Assembly: GCF_009729055.1 (NCBI RefSeq)
Contig: NZ_CP045484.1
Span: 806,001 to 870,000 of the forward strand
Origin: Sulfurisphaera ohwakuensis
GTDB taxonomy: Archaea; Thermoproteota; Thermoprotei_A; Sulfolobales; Sulfolobaceae
DNA length: 64,000 nucleotides
Reading direction: 5' to 3'
Shown here: positions 18,154-27,122 of the stretch, in pieces
How the letters are laid out: each line of letters begins with the position of its first letter
How positions within the stretch are numbered: the first letter of the stretch is position 1
Translations under genes and position numbers: made by a program
Notes under the pieces: generated by a model
Told to the model about the DNA's origin: nothing
Seen by the model: the letters and a program-made list of their open reading frames with translations, nothing else
The model's database searches: none

Positions 18154-19122
18154 ATGAAAATTTGGGGCATAATTTTAGCAGTCGTTGTTATTATAGCGAT
18201 CCTAGCTGGTGTTATCTATACATATATGAGAGCTAATAATAATGTAAGCACAACATCTTCTCATAATCTTAGGATTATTAGTTTAGCTCCTAGCGATACT
18301 CAAGTTTTAATAGCGTTGGGATTAGGTAAATACATTGTAGGTATTGACTATTACTCATATTCACTACTAAAATACCTTAACTTAACAAGTCAAGTACCGG
18401 CGAATGTTACAGTTTTTTCACAAATATATCCACCTAACATCTCTGGCTTACTACTTTTACATCCTAGTATAGTAGTTGTAGAATACGGTTTAGAAGCTCC
18501 CTATATTTCACAGATGGAAAAGGCCGGATTAAATGTTTTAGTTACTAACAGTGATTATGCTTATTCTTTCTCTCAGATAGAGGAAAATATAATGGAAATT
18601 GCTAAATATTTTAACGTTACTCAACAAGGAGAGGAGTTAATTAATTGGATGAATGAGAAGATTGCTGATTTTTCTACATTAGGGAATACAACAATAGCTT
18701 ACATGCTTTACATCTGTCCTAACTTAGATTTCTATACTGCTGGCGGTAATGTATTTATAAACAGTATTATTGTTCAAGGTGGAGGGATCAACGTTTTCTC
18801 TACTTACTCTGATTATCCATTACTCTCTCCAGATGAACTCCTAGTTTCCAATCCTCAAGTAATCATAGCCCAAGAGGTTAGTAACTTTTCTTATACAGAA
18901 TCATTAATTTCTCAAATACCCGGGATTAAGAATGTTAAGGCTTTTAACGCAAGCCGTATATATATTCTAGGTAATTTGGCTACGGATTTATTAAATGAAC
19001 CAGGACCATTATCAGTATATGCAATTTTAATGGTACATGATATAATTAATTCTACCACACCTAAGTACGTTACTGCTTCTTGGGTTAAAGAAAACTTGAA
19101 TATTGAGCTACCTATTTTTTAG
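18154..19122 (+). CDS. ABC transporter substrate-binding protein, FepB/BtuF type
   Basis: 322 residues from the ATG at 18154. That start is preferred to an in-frame ATG at 18133, which lies inside the promoter. An N-terminal hydrophobic anchor (MKIWGIILAVVVIIAILAG) is followed by a Ser/Thr/Asn linker and a class III periplasmic-binding fold: RIISLAPSDTQVLIALGLG and the later VVVEYG and SNPQVIIAQE segments are typical. It captures an iron chelate or cobalamin outside the cell for the divergently encoded permease/ATPase. The ligand cannot be told. Confidence 0.8.
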   Translation: MKIWGIILAVVVIIAILAGVIYTYMRANNNVSTTSSHNLRIISLAPSDTQVLIALGLGKYIVGIDYYSYSLLKYLNLTSQVPANVTVFSQIYPPNISGLLLLHPSIVVVEYGLEAPYISQMEKAGLNVLVTNSDYAYSFSQIEENIMEIAKYFNVTQQGEELINWMNEKIADFSTLGNTTIAYMLYICPNLDFYTAGGNVFINSIIVQGGGINVFSTYSDYPLLSPDELLVSNPQVIIAQEVSNFSYTESLISQIPGIKNVKAFNASRIYILGNLATDLLNEPGPLSVYAILMVHDIINSTTPKYVTASWVKENLNIELPIF

Positions 19123-19210
19123 GGGTTTACCTGAGAATTAAATATCCTTTTTTATACTTAATTTTTTAAGTATTTCATTATTTTATTGTTATAAATCACA
19201 GTAACTAGAC

Positions 19211-19612
19211 TTAACTTACTACAGATACACCATACTTTTTTGCTATCTTTGAAAGTTTTTTATCAAAAGTAACTAAAGGTAATTTTTCGCGTATTGCATG
19301 GGAGAGTATAATCATATCCTTATAATCAGCTAGAGGAAGTTTTTCTCTAATTAGTATTTCTAAGGAATCTACTATGTTATTTACACTGTCACATACCACC
19401 TCAGCTTTTTCATTTCTTACATATGCAAAAACATCATTTATCTTATCTTCTAATTTCATATCTTTTAGAAACCATACTAGTTCATGTATAACAATTGCTG
19501 GAATTATCCATTTATTAAGCGAATCTAGAAGTTCTTCCGCTTTTTTATGATATTCCGAATCCTCAACGTAGTCGTATATTATAACGTTAGTATCAATTAT
19601 TGCCTTCTCCAC
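19211..19612 (-). CDS. vapC: VapC-type PIN-domain toxin
   Basis: About 133 residues from GTG at 19612 (VEKAIIDTNVIIYDY). The PIN acidic residues are visible: D in IIDTN, E in VIHELVW, D in ADYKDMIIL and D in VTFDKKL. VapC toxins are Mg-dependent RNases. The start lies inside the last 20 bp of the antitoxin gene, the usual translational coupling. A longer upstream extension of the frame belongs to the antitoxin's coding strand in another frame and is not used. Confidence 0.75.
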   Translation of the reverse strand: MEKAIIDTNVIIYDYVEDSEYHKKAEELLDSLNKWIIPAIVIHELVWFLKDMKLEDKINDVFAYVRNEKAEVVCDSVNNIVDSLEILIREKLPLADYKDMIILSHAIREKLPLVTFDKKLSKIAKKYGVSVVS

Positions 19613-19814
19613 GTTCAATTGCCTCCTCAATCTCTTCTGGGGATAATTTCTTACCAAGCCTTATTCTGGGTCTTTCACTTTTAACCTTTCTTAATATTAT
19701 TTCATCACCGTTTAAATAGACCTCTAGAACATCTCCTTCTTTTAGGTTTATTTTATTTCTTATAGAAGCAGGAATAGTTATTTGATAGTTTCTTGTAACT
19801 TTTACTCTCTCCAT
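19593..19814 (-). CDS. vapB: VapB-type AbrB-fold antitoxin
   Basis: 73 residues from ATG at 19814. The swapped-hairpin AbrB domain is clear: MERVKVTRNYQITIPASIR, then INLKEGDVLEVYLNGDEIIL. A short acidic C-terminal tail (SPEEIEEAIERGEGNN) would bind the toxin. It is the first gene of a vapBC operon and overlaps vapC by 20 bp. Upstream in-frame codons are rejected because the family begins at MERVKVT. Confidence 0.75.
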   Translation of the reverse strand: MERVKVTRNYQITIPASIRNKINLKEGDVLEVYLNGDEIILRKVKSERPRIRLGKKLSPEEIEEAIERGEGNN

Positions 19815-20005
19815 CGAGTCTAGTTTTGAAAATACTAATATATAAATATTTCTACTATAATAGGAACTTAGGATCATTTTAATAGAAATAATTCTTCTTA
19901 ATTGAGCTTTAGGATTAAACTAAAATTTGAATAGTTTAACAAGTGGTTTAAGAGATCTAATGTAACTTTTCCTTTTAAAGTATTTAACCAGGGGCTTTCC
20001 TTTAT

Positions 20006-20680
20006 ATGATAATGAGAGTCGGAGTCAAAATTTTGGACGAAATAGTAGATTTTCCAGAAGGTTCAGTCTCTCTAGTTTTTGGTCCTATAGGAAGTGGAAA
20101 AAGTAAACTAGTGAGAACTATTACTAAGTACTTTTTGTCTTTAGATAAGGGTGTACTTTATTTATCAGTAGAAGAAGATCCTAGAAGAGTTTTATCTTAT
20201 TTCTCTGATGTAAATATTGAAAAACTCAAAGTAGTAAATTTATTTTCAGATATAATTAGGGATCCACGAATTATTCAAGGATTTAACATAACTAGTGATT
20301 TAAAGAATGTAATGAAAGACGTATCATTACTCGTATTAGATTCTATAAATGAATTTGCACTTCAGCTTGATGTTAATCAGCTTATACTATTTATAAAAAC
20401 AATTATAGCAACTGTGTATGCCTCAAATGCCATTGCATTAATTACATACAATTCTGGAAATGACGATACAGATTATGTTATGAGTATGGTTGAGTATTTA
20501 TTTGACGGAATTATACAGTTAGATGTAGAAGAAGATATCTCAATAAAGTCTATAAGGGTTCTGAGAATGAGAAATAAAAAACATGACCCTAATTGGCACT
20601 TCTTTAAAATAGAGGATGGTAATATAGTGCCTCTTGATGCGTCAATAGTTGCTACTATGTTAAAAAACATACAAAAGTAG
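20006..20680 (+). CDS. KaiC/RecA-like ATPase, single domain
   Basis: 224 residues with one RecA-fold domain: Walker A FGPIGSGKSKL (25-35), a LYLSVEEDPRRV segment typical of KaiC-like proteins, Walker B SLLVLDSINEF, and a C-terminal part with the KHDPNWHFFKIEDG ending common in archaeal KaiC/GvpD-like ATPases. The second KaiC domain is missing. Such proteins act in signalling or regulation; the target is unknown. A winged-helix gene follows 68 bp downstream. Confidence 0.68.
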   Translation: MIMRVGVKILDEIVDFPEGSVSLVFGPIGSGKSKLVRTITKYFLSLDKGVLYLSVEEDPRRVLSYFSDVNIEKLKVVNLFSDIIRDPRIIQGFNITSDLKNVMKDVSLLVLDSINEFALQLDVNQLILFIKTIIATVYASNAIALITYNSGNDDTDYVMSMVEYLFDGIIQLDVEEDISIKSIRVLRMRNKKHDPNWHFFKIEDGNIVPLDASIVATMLKNIQK

Positions 20681-20748
20681 ACATTTACCTACAAAAATAT
20701 AAATTTGTTTGCATACTTTATTTAAATTAAAAACGCGTATTTACACTT

Positions 20749-21120
20749 ATGAGTGAAAAAATTATATTCCCGGATGGAAGAGAAGTTGATCTCCACGAAT
20801 TTATAGCATTTATGTATGGTTTATCAACTAGTGATGTTGAAGTCTTACATTTGCTTATGGAAAGCAAAGATAAACTTGATGCAGATGAAATTGCTGAGAA
20901 GTTAAAAGTAACAAAAGCCTCAGTAAGTAAATCATTAAATAATTTATTGGATAAGGGCTTAATAGAAAGAGACAAGGCTGAAGGTGCAGAGAAGAAAAAA
21001 GGAAGGCCTAGTTATGTGTATTGGGTGGATAAAGATAAGTTAATCTATAAGTTAGAGAAAGATTTAGAGAAATTGGCTAGTAGTATGAAAGAAGGGTTAG
21101 AAAAGCACATACCACAATAA
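20749..21120 (+). CDS. Winged-helix transcription regulator, TrmB/Lrs14-like
   Basis: 123 residues. A helix-turn-helix lies at about 45-66 (LDADEIAEKLKVTKASVSKSL), followed by the wing GLIERDKAEGAEKKKGRPSYVYWV and a charged coiled C-terminal helix suited to dimerisation. Similar small winged-helix proteins (MarR/TrmB/Lrs14 groups) are abundant in Sulfolobales. It may be linked with the KaiC-like ATPase gene upstream and the small membrane protein downstream. Confidence 0.68.
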   Translation: MSEKIIFPDGREVDLHEFIAFMYGLSTSDVEVLHLLMESKDKLDADEIAEKLKVTKASVSKSLNNLLDKGLIERDKAEGAEKKKGRPSYVYWVDKDKLIYKLEKDLEKLASSMKEGLEKHIPQ

Positions 21121-21155
21121 TTTTTAAATAGTCATTTTAATATTATTTTTCTCAT

Positions 21156-21443
21156 ATGATAACTGAGTCTGGAATAATAAGTATGGTAGTAGCATTCATT
21201 CTAGGTTTACTTATAGGTCTATTAATAAAGAAAGTAATACAAATTGGTTTAATAATACTTGCGATAATAATTATTCTAATAGCTGTGGGGGCTTTATCAC
21301 CTTCTACTGTTATACATGGTATTGAAAGTCTTGGTGTTTACGCTAGTACAGCTGAATCTTTTGTTAAAAATGAAATTTCAATTTTACCATATAATTCAAT
21401 ACTGTTCATTATTGGGTTAATAATTGGCTTAGTTAAAGGCTAA
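21156..21443 (+). CDS. Small membrane protein
   Basis: 95 residues, with two adjacent N-terminal helices (10-48), a short loop and a C-terminal helix rich in Gly/Ile ending in GLVKG. FUN14-like proteins have this size and pattern, but no decisive motif is visible. It is convergent with the HtpX gene, with a four-base overlap of the ends. Confidence 0.5.
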   Translation: MITESGIISMVVAFILGLLIGLLIKKVIQIGLIILAIIIILIAVGALSPSTVIHGIESLGVYASTAESFVKNEISILPYNSILFIIGLIIGLVKG

Positions 21444-22375
21444 AATATCATTGGTTTTGTTAATTTATAAATCATCTTAATTCTTTTTGCCGGATGTGGG
21501 TGAGTGGATAGAATATCGGAAAATATACTTGTTTTTTCTCTTAATAGATCTTCAATTAGAAGGTCTGGATCACTTTCCTTTACTTTTGTCGGTGGGATAG
21601 TAACTATAATTCCTCTGAACGGATCTAATCTAACGTTCTGCATATAAATCTCTATTTTAGCCAAAGCCTTAGCCAAATTCCATGCTCTCTCTCTAAATAG
21701 TTCATAAGAAAAGTAATCTGCAAAACTCTCTCTTAGTCTATTAAACCATAATACGAATAATTGAAGGAAGAAAGTTATAATAAATAAGATTCCACCAATC
21801 GCCAGCATAGTTAGGCCAACTAATATGTCAAACTCATCAACAGCAAATATTAGCGTAGCCCACCCTACAGTGAGCAATATATTACTGATGAAGCCTAAAA
21901 TTGATGGTATTAAACCTATAGCTAATCCTATTTCAACATCATTATGTTTAATATGTCCAAGCTCATGCCCTATTACACTCTCAAGCTCTTCTGGAGTAAG
22001 AATTTGAAGTAGCGGAATAGTTATTCCAATTCTCTTTCCAGTAATGTAATTTCCATAAGCAAATGCATTAGGATAAGGTTCATCAACTAGAAAAACTCTA
22101 GGAGTTTTAATACCAGCTCTCCTTGCTACACTTTCAATTAAATCATAAACCCATCCGTAACTAGGGTCGTCTCTAGTAACCTCAACTGAATTTCTCTCTA
22201 CTAAATATGGCGATATGAGCCATTGTACTAGCCATAATATTAGTAGAAATATTATAGAAAAGACTACAGGAAATTTTAAAAAATCTATAATTACTAAAGA
22301 AAATATTCCCTCTGAAATTATCGTTAAAAATAATGCGACAATCATATTAATTTTTAATGAAGTACCTATTTCCAC
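21440..22375 (-). CDS. htpX: HtpX-like membrane zinc metalloprotease (M48)
   Basis: 311 residues. Two N-terminal helices, the FLVDEPYPNAFAYG motif, the zinc site VIGHELGHIKHND (His137, Glu138, His141), two further helices and RESFADYFS supplying the third ligand (Glu) are all present. HtpX degrades damaged membrane proteins on the cytoplasmic side. Length and order are normal. It provides an in-window reference for the M48-like proteins of the 31-38 kb region. Confidence 0.85.
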   Translation of the reverse strand: MEIGTSLKINMIVALFLTIISEGIFSLVIIDFLKFPVVFSIIFLLILWLVQWLISPYLVERNSVEVTRDDPSYGWVYDLIESVARRAGIKTPRVFLVDEPYPNAFAYGNYITGKRIGITIPLLQILTPEELESVIGHELGHIKHNDVEIGLAIGLIPSILGFISNILLTVGWATLIFAVDEFDILVGLTMLAIGGILFIITFFLQLFVLWFNRLRESFADYFSYELFRERAWNLAKALAKIEIYMQNVRLDPFRGIIVTIPPTKVKESDPDLLIEDLLREKTSIFSDILSTHPHPAKRIKMIYKLTKPMIF

Positions 22376-22403
22376 ACTCTAAGATTAAGAATAAAAAATA
22401 ATA

Positions 22404-22901
22404 TTAAGTTAATGCTTTCAAAGCCTCTTCTACTTGTCTTATCTTGTTCTTAAATTCTTCTACTTGCTTGCTTAATTCTTCATATTTCTTCTTATATTCT
22501 TCTAATTGTTTATTAACTTCCTCATACTTTTTGTTACATTGCTCTTCTGTTAGGTATCTAATTATTCTCAAATTACTGAAAACTAGCTTTTGATTCTGCT
22601 CATCATATTCAGCATCTACAAGAATTCTTACTACATCTAACTTATCAATTTTCATTTGATTTACGATTACATCATATAATTGTTTATTAAGTTCAGAAAC
22701 ATCTCGTATAATAATATCCTTTGGAACCATTTTACTAAATGCTACTAAAGCGACTCTTCTAAGCTTATCAGCATACCTAGCAGCAATTATTAATCCTGTG
22801 CTTAATTCCATCTTATTTTTTCCAATAGCTGTAGCTCTAGCTATTGTTTGCTCGTATTCTTCTGCTCTTTCTAAATCTCTTGTTTCATCTTCTTTTGGCA
22901 T
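22404..22901 (-). CDS. DUF2258-family protein with C-terminal coiled coil
   Basis: 165 residues from ATG at 22901 (MPKEDETRDLERAEEY). The core MELSTGLIIAARYADKLRRVALVAF is the characteristic opening of the archaeal DUF2258 family; the C-terminal third (KKYEEVNKQLEEYKKKYEEL and on) is a coiled coil. A longer upstream reading with a hydrophobic stretch is possible but uses promoter-like sequence. Family function is not established. Confidence 0.7.
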   Translation of the reverse strand: MPKEDETRDLERAEEYEQTIARATAIGKNKMELSTGLIIAARYADKLRRVALVAFSKMVPKDIIIRDVSELNKQLYDVIVNQMKIDKLDVVRILVDAEYDEQNQKLVFSNLRIIRYLTEEQCNKKYEEVNKQLEEYKKKYEELSKQVEEFKNKIRQVEEALKALT

Positions 22902-23188
22902 AGTTATATATTCTCCTTTCAAAAATAAAAACGTTTCGTTAAAGAGAAACTTCATCATAGAAGCGTTATACAAAATAAAAAAACTTTAATAGCACTAGAA
23001 GTCAGTATGGGAATCTCTTTTTTCTGAGATAAATAATAACATTAATCAAAATTGAACAAAACCAGTATCATTCAAATAAAACCACATATATTTTATGATA
23101 TCGAGTATAATTAAATATATTTTTATTAGAAATACAGGAAATATCGAATTAATTTCACGTGATTAAAAAGGAGTACATAGAGTTAGCT
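22902..23188. other. AT-rich intergenic region
   Basis: About 290 bases upstream of the DUF2258 gene, holding its promoter; nothing else is recognisable. Confidence 0.35.
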
Positions 23189-23430
23189 GAAGTTCACGAA
23201 AAACAACTCCCCAACTTGAGGGAAAGCTTGTACAACAACTCCCCTCATCTCCTTGAGGACTAGAAAATCAACAATAGCTTGAGAAAACTCCCACAACCTC
23301 ACCCTCCTCCAAGAACCAACCAAAACATTCAAAAGAAAATAGGAAAGGAGGATAAGAACCAACTCCTTCCCAACATCACAAGTCCTAACCCTAAACTCCT
23401 CAAGAGAACGAAAAGCATTCTCAACACCCC
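23189..23430 (-). pseudogene. DDE transposase C-terminal fragment
   Basis: The minus strand reads GVENAFRSLEEFRVRTCDVG, then a hydrophobic LILLSYFLLNVLVGSW. This is the classic C-terminal Glu motif and following helix of IS4-superfamily transposases. No N-terminal DDE part is nearby, so it is a relic. The purine/pyrimidine strand bias (G-rich on the coding strand) agrees with coding in this sense. Confidence 0.55.
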
Positions 23431-23848
23431 CACCTCCCCCTCAGCCAAAACAACAGCAGTCCTAACATCAACCTCACCTATATAGGTTTTACTCTAGTGA
23501 GGTAATAGCCTCGTCTCGTTTAGTTAGTTATCTCTCTGGCTTATCCTGTTGGAGGGCTTCATTGCCCCATTAGTTGCATGAAGTATGTAGTGTCTATTAG
23601 TGAGTTTTATGCGGTAAAGTTAAGCCTTCATCGTGACTATTAATCACTCGGTCTCATCACTCCTTCTTCCTCCCCGTGGAATACGCTCACGAGGTAGTTA
23701 CTAGTGTTCTTCCTAGCTCCAGTGTGCCCGCCAGATAGGGGAGTGTAAATGAAATTGTTACCCACAGTCTCATTAGTCTTTAAGCGAAATCTGGGATTCT
23801 ATGGAGAGAACTTATTAGCAATAGTTTAGGAAAAAATTAGGCTAATGT
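23431..23848. other. Degenerate mobile-element debris
   Basis: 418 bases with higher GC than the flanks but no open frame of meaning. It abuts the transposase fragment and probably derives from the same or another element. Confidence 0.35.
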
Positions 23849-24280
23849 TTAGGCCCGTAGATTCACAAGTGCTAATAGTGTAAGGATAAAGTATATAATA
23901 TTTAAAATAAGCCATTTACCGTTTAAGTCATAAATTTTAGGTTTATACTTCGTCATGAAATAGGCTAAGGCAAGAAGGTAGATTAGAAACATGAATAAAC
24001 AAGTTAAATCGGCTAGTAGTGTTGGCAATAGAGATACTGAAACTATTAGAATATCACCACCTATAATACTAGGTATTAAGAAAAAGAAGTAAACATTGTA
24101 GTTGAGTATTAGTCGATATGAAATTAATATATCTATAACAGTTACAATTATAAAAATTAGGAACTTCATTAGAAGGCTCATAAATGATGTTAATACAATA
24201 AAGCTGATATCAGCTGCAAGATATATACTTACTATCAACAAAACATATTTTCTAAGTATTTTCTCATAGTAATTGTCCAT
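23849..24280 (-). CDS. Hydrophobic membrane protein, partner of the 430-residue surface protein
   Basis: 143 residues, about four or five transmembrane helices from residue 12 onward, with almost no soluble part. The ATG at 24280 is separated by one base from the stop of the gene upstream, so the two form a tight operon. The pairing resembles a secreted effector with a membrane immunity or export partner, as in the peptide modules at 28-38 kb; that is inference. No family recognised. Confidence 0.55.
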   Translation of the reverse strand: MDNYYEKILRKYVLLIVSIYLAADISFIVLTSFMSLLMKFLIFIIVTVIDILISYRLILNYNVYFFFLIPSIIGGDILIVSVSLLPTLLADLTCLFMFLIYLLALAYFMTKYKPKIYDLNGKWLILNIIYFILTLLALVNLRA

Positions 24281-24281
24281 T

Positions 24282-25574
24282 TTAGATCACCACAAAACTA
24301 TACCATGGTGGTGAGTAGGGTGGAGGCGGAATTATTGAAGAGTGAGGTTGCTCAAATATGAAATAGCCAAAGTTATAGTTTGGAATTCTTATAAATGCAA
24401 ATATAATGCTATTCATAAATGGATAATATTCGCCATTGTAATAAACGCCAGTCTCCCAATAGCTTTCAGTTGGAATATAATCACTCCAGACTAATATATT
24501 AACTTTCACGAATGATGCTGCATACAAGTGATATATTGTATCGATTCCATCCTCACTGTATGTCTTGAGAAGATATTTATATTGTAGAGCATTATAAGTT
24601 ATATATAGACCTATAGTCAGACCAATCCAGCCACCGATAGCTCCTCCTATTGGAGTTGCTAAGCTCGCTATTGTCTGGGCAATATCAGTAGCAGTAGTCT
24701 CTGAAACATTGGCTAAAATTAATATTCCTTTTACGTATCCCCATGAATAATAGAAGCATATAGGTTGAATTGGGTCTATATTTATTGTTACTGGATCATT
24801 ACTATTGTTTGAGTATATTGTGATTTCATTATCATTTATAATTGCAGTAATATTTTCACCATTTCCTATTATATTCACTGAACCGCTTGATAACATAATA
24901 CTGTTCCCGCTAGGGTCTTCTACTATGTAACCCGTAGCTTTAATTCCCCCGACATAACTGTTAAATGATATATTATACTCGTTATTACCTATCTCACTTT
25001 TAGTATAATTAAACCAGTAGAATTGTGTGGTTGTAATTATTGATTCTGGTTCAATTCCCTTAATATTCATGTAAGTGCGTGTAATTTTAGCAACACTGTC
25101 CATACCATTCGGTTCGGGAATATTAATTAGGGTTATATTATACGTAATCTTAACTAATATATCGCCATCAAGGGTAGTATTTACGAGAGAAATTGTGTCG
25201 AATGTGTAATTATTGTAACAAGTTTTCCCGAAATAAGTGAAAGTATAATTAGTATTATTCGTAACAATCCAGCCATTAGCATTAGCCACTACATAACCAC
25301 TATAATTATTAGTGCTATATGAGGATATATATTCTTGCGAAACATCAAAATGTAAAATAACGTGTAAAAGTGATAAGGTGTAATTTATAGGCTCAGTAGC
25401 GAGGTTAGTAGTAGAAGATGAACTGGCTAAAGCAATTACGTTTCCAATTCCCAAACCACCGAGTATATATTCTGTTGGTAACAGTAAAATGAGAAGTGCT
25501 ATAACAGCTATAGCCCTAATATTACGAGATAAATAAAATCTATTTAAGAGAATATTTTTGAAGACTCTATACAT
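24282..25574 (-). CDS. Secreted glycine-zipper surface protein
   Basis: 430 residues. A basic N-terminus and a hydrophobic segment (IRAIAVIALLILLLPTEYIL) are followed by a long Asn/Thr/Ser/Tyr-rich beta domain with more than a dozen N-glycosylation sequons. A glycine-zipper helix (ATPIGGAIGGWIGLTIGLY, about 305-323) comes next, then a C-terminal domain ending in a Pro-rich HSSIIPPPPYSPPWYS tail. The N-terminal helix with its proline resembles the leaders of the small peptides at 30-36 kb. Glycine zippers often insert into membranes. A bacteriocin-like or pore-forming surface protein is possible. Confidence 0.55.
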   Translation of the reverse strand: MYRVFKNILLNRFYLSRNIRAIAVIALLILLLPTEYILGGLGIGNVIALASSSSTTNLATEPINYTLSLLHVILHFDVSQEYISSYSTNNYSGYVVANANGWIVTNNTNYTFTYFGKTCYNNYTFDTISLVNTTLDGDILVKITYNITLINIPEPNGMDSVAKITRTYMNIKGIEPESIITTTQFYWFNYTKSEIGNNEYNISFNSYVGGIKATGYIVEDPSGNSIMLSSGSVNIIGNGENITAIINDNEITIYSNNSNDPVTINIDPIQPICFYYSWGYVKGILILANVSETTATDIAQTIASLATPIGGAIGGWIGLTIGLYITYNALQYKYLLKTYSEDGIDTIYHLYAASFVKVNILVWSDYIPTESYWETGVYYNGEYYPFMNSIIFAFIRIPNYNFGYFIFEQPHSSIIPPPPYSPPWYSFVVI

Positions 25575-25589
25575 AATAGAAATTAGGAA

Positions 25590-25601
25590 GATTTAAAAAA
25601 A
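25590..25601 (-). promoter_or_regulatory. TATA-like box of surface protein operon
   Basis: On the minus strand a run TTTTTTTAAATC ends about 20 to 26 bp before the ATG at 25574, consistent with leaderless transcription. Confidence 0.35.
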
Positions 25602-26342
25602 GTTAACTATAATCAATTAAAACTAGTTTTCGTCGAGCCAACATAAAATTTATCGTTTTTCTCGCTTAAGTGATCGTAACACTTCACAAATAAACGTAGT
25701 TAATTAAAGAAATCTTCCTCGGAGGATATCGTTAAAATCTAATAGCTTACTGGCCATTCTAATAATGTGTTTAAAAGTTAGTGCCAGATGATATTCTCTC
25801 CGTCAAACAAATATTGTTCACTTAAAGTGCTCAGTGAGGATAAGCTTAATAGAACCCCCAACTGAGGTAAGAGGATATTAATTAGATGTTCTGATTAACC
25901 CCCTAAGGAAGTCAACGGCAGAAATTCCCTTAATGAATCCTCGTCCTTAATTTCTCTCTATAATAGTTGGATTGGAGAAATAATTAGGCGGCCAGTTAAT
26001 TATAGATTCGTTGTTAATAATTCTCCATTAACTTTCAATCCCTTTGGGGATTGAACTTGCAAGAATTTGGCTCGATAATTATGCACCGAAACTAACTTTC
26101 AATCCCTTTGGGGTAGGTTTGATATAGTGAATCCAGTAATTGCTGGAGGGATGATGTACCTAGCTAATAGTTACGGCTAGGTAATAGCGATACCGTTAAG
26201 TGTGATATATCCGTCTTGAAGGGATCCCCTCGTGATCGACTAAGTTAAGACATGGCTAGGCTGCTCATCGGGGATCCCCAACTCTCGTTTTCCAGAGATA
26301 TTTATTTTTCAAACCCTAAAAAAGGTATTTTTAGATAATCTC
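25602..26342. other. Gene-free region containing a CRISPR-like pair
   Basis: About 740 bases with no supported gene. It contains the repeat pair at 26029-26113 and two copies of the self-complementary word GGGATCCC near 26221 and 26270. Those are about 50 bp apart and could pair. Confidence 0.4.
26029..26113. CRISPR. Two-repeat CRISPR-like remnant
   Basis: TAACTTTCAATCCCTTTGGGG occurs at 26029-26049 and, identically, at 26093-26113, a 64 bp period. CTTTCAATCC... is the typical leader-distal half of Sulfolobales repeats (reverse complement ending GGATTGAAAG), and 24-25 bp repeat plus about 39 bp spacer gives this period. Only one spacer-like interval is present and no cas gene lies in the window, so this is an orphan or decayed array. 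The second repeat diverges after GGGG. Confidence 0.55.
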
Positions 26343-26612
26343 TTGATGATCCCCATAATCTTCGACTTATCATTAAAGGGATTTTACAAGTGGTGTAAGA
26401 AGAGGCTCGAGTATTTAGGTTTTGAACCAATGGTAACTCCTTACAGATACGACTACCAGATAATGATTTACGCTGAGTTAATTAACGGGATTGTAGTTAC
26501 TACAGATAAGGACTTCTTAAAGTTTAAGAGGGCTGTAGTGCTGAAGAATGATAAGTATGAAAAGATGTACGTAAGGATGCTTAAGGAAATCCATAGGATC
26601 CTTGAAGCGTAA
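26343..26612 (+). CDS. Short PIN-like (Mut7-C/DUF5615-type) protein
   Basis: 89 residues. The C-terminal two thirds, GIVVTTDKDFLKFKRAVVLKND followed by a final helix, resemble the Mut7-C/DUF5615 nuclease-like fold where TTDKDF carries acidic residues. The first acidic motif expected near the N-terminus is weak (IIFDLS), so the protein may be truncated or diverged. It stands alone among IS remnants. No antitoxin is recognisable beside it. Confidence 0.45.
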   Translation: MMIPIIFDLSLKGFYKWCKKRLEYLGFEPMVTPYRYDYQIMIYAELINGIVVTTDKDFLKFKRAVVLKNDKYEKMYVRMLKEIHRILEA

Positions 26613-26810
26613 AGTGGGCTGAATCCCTTTTTGCATTAATGAAACCTTTTTGTATTTGTTTATGTTATTTTTTGACGAATACTATCCCCCCACTCACTGT
26701 GGGGAAAAAGGGTGGAGGGTGAAGATAACGGAGATGTGAGCCCCGTGCAGTTGGAGTCCCATATCGAGGGCTAAGTCCCTACATCAGATCATGAAGGTGT
26801 AGGGCATAAT

Positions 26811-27080
26811 TCACGACTCCTCAATATTTGTGCTAAAGTATACATACCGTGAGTTGGAAGCCTTCTTCCTAATCCACTCCCTCTCCTTATCATCTTTAAC
26901 AGTACTAAGTAATTTCTCCTCATTAACAATCAATAGAGCACTCATTAAACCCTTAATAGCACTGAAAGCCTTCCCCGCGGAATTCCTAGTATAACCACAA
27001 GGTTAGTGAAAGGTGGAGGTCTGACAGGCTTTCAATAACCCTAGCCAACCTTATAAAGATCCTTCTCCATAAACTCTTAT
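26811..27080 (-). pseudogene. PaREP1-like protein remnant
   Basis: On the minus strand SAGKAFSAIKGLMSALLIVN, followed by a charged helix (EREWIRKKASNSRYV), matches the core of PaREP1-family proteins, HEPN-like helical proteins common in Sulfolobales and Thermoproteales. The N-terminal part is in another frame and broken by a stop near 26985. Clearly not functional as it stands. Confidence 0.45.
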
Positions 27081-27122
27081 TCTCAACAACACCTAAAACC
27101 ATAAGTCTTAAAATAGTAGTAA

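Noticed and set aside
25770-25870. Another C/D-box-like arrangement (GATGATA ... CTGAGG)
   Set aside because: Distances and the internal D'/C' pair do not fit a guide RNA.
26210-26285. GGGATCCC repeats as part of a CRISPR or IS end
   Set aside because: Only two short self-complementary words; no boundaries or flanking duplications support an element.
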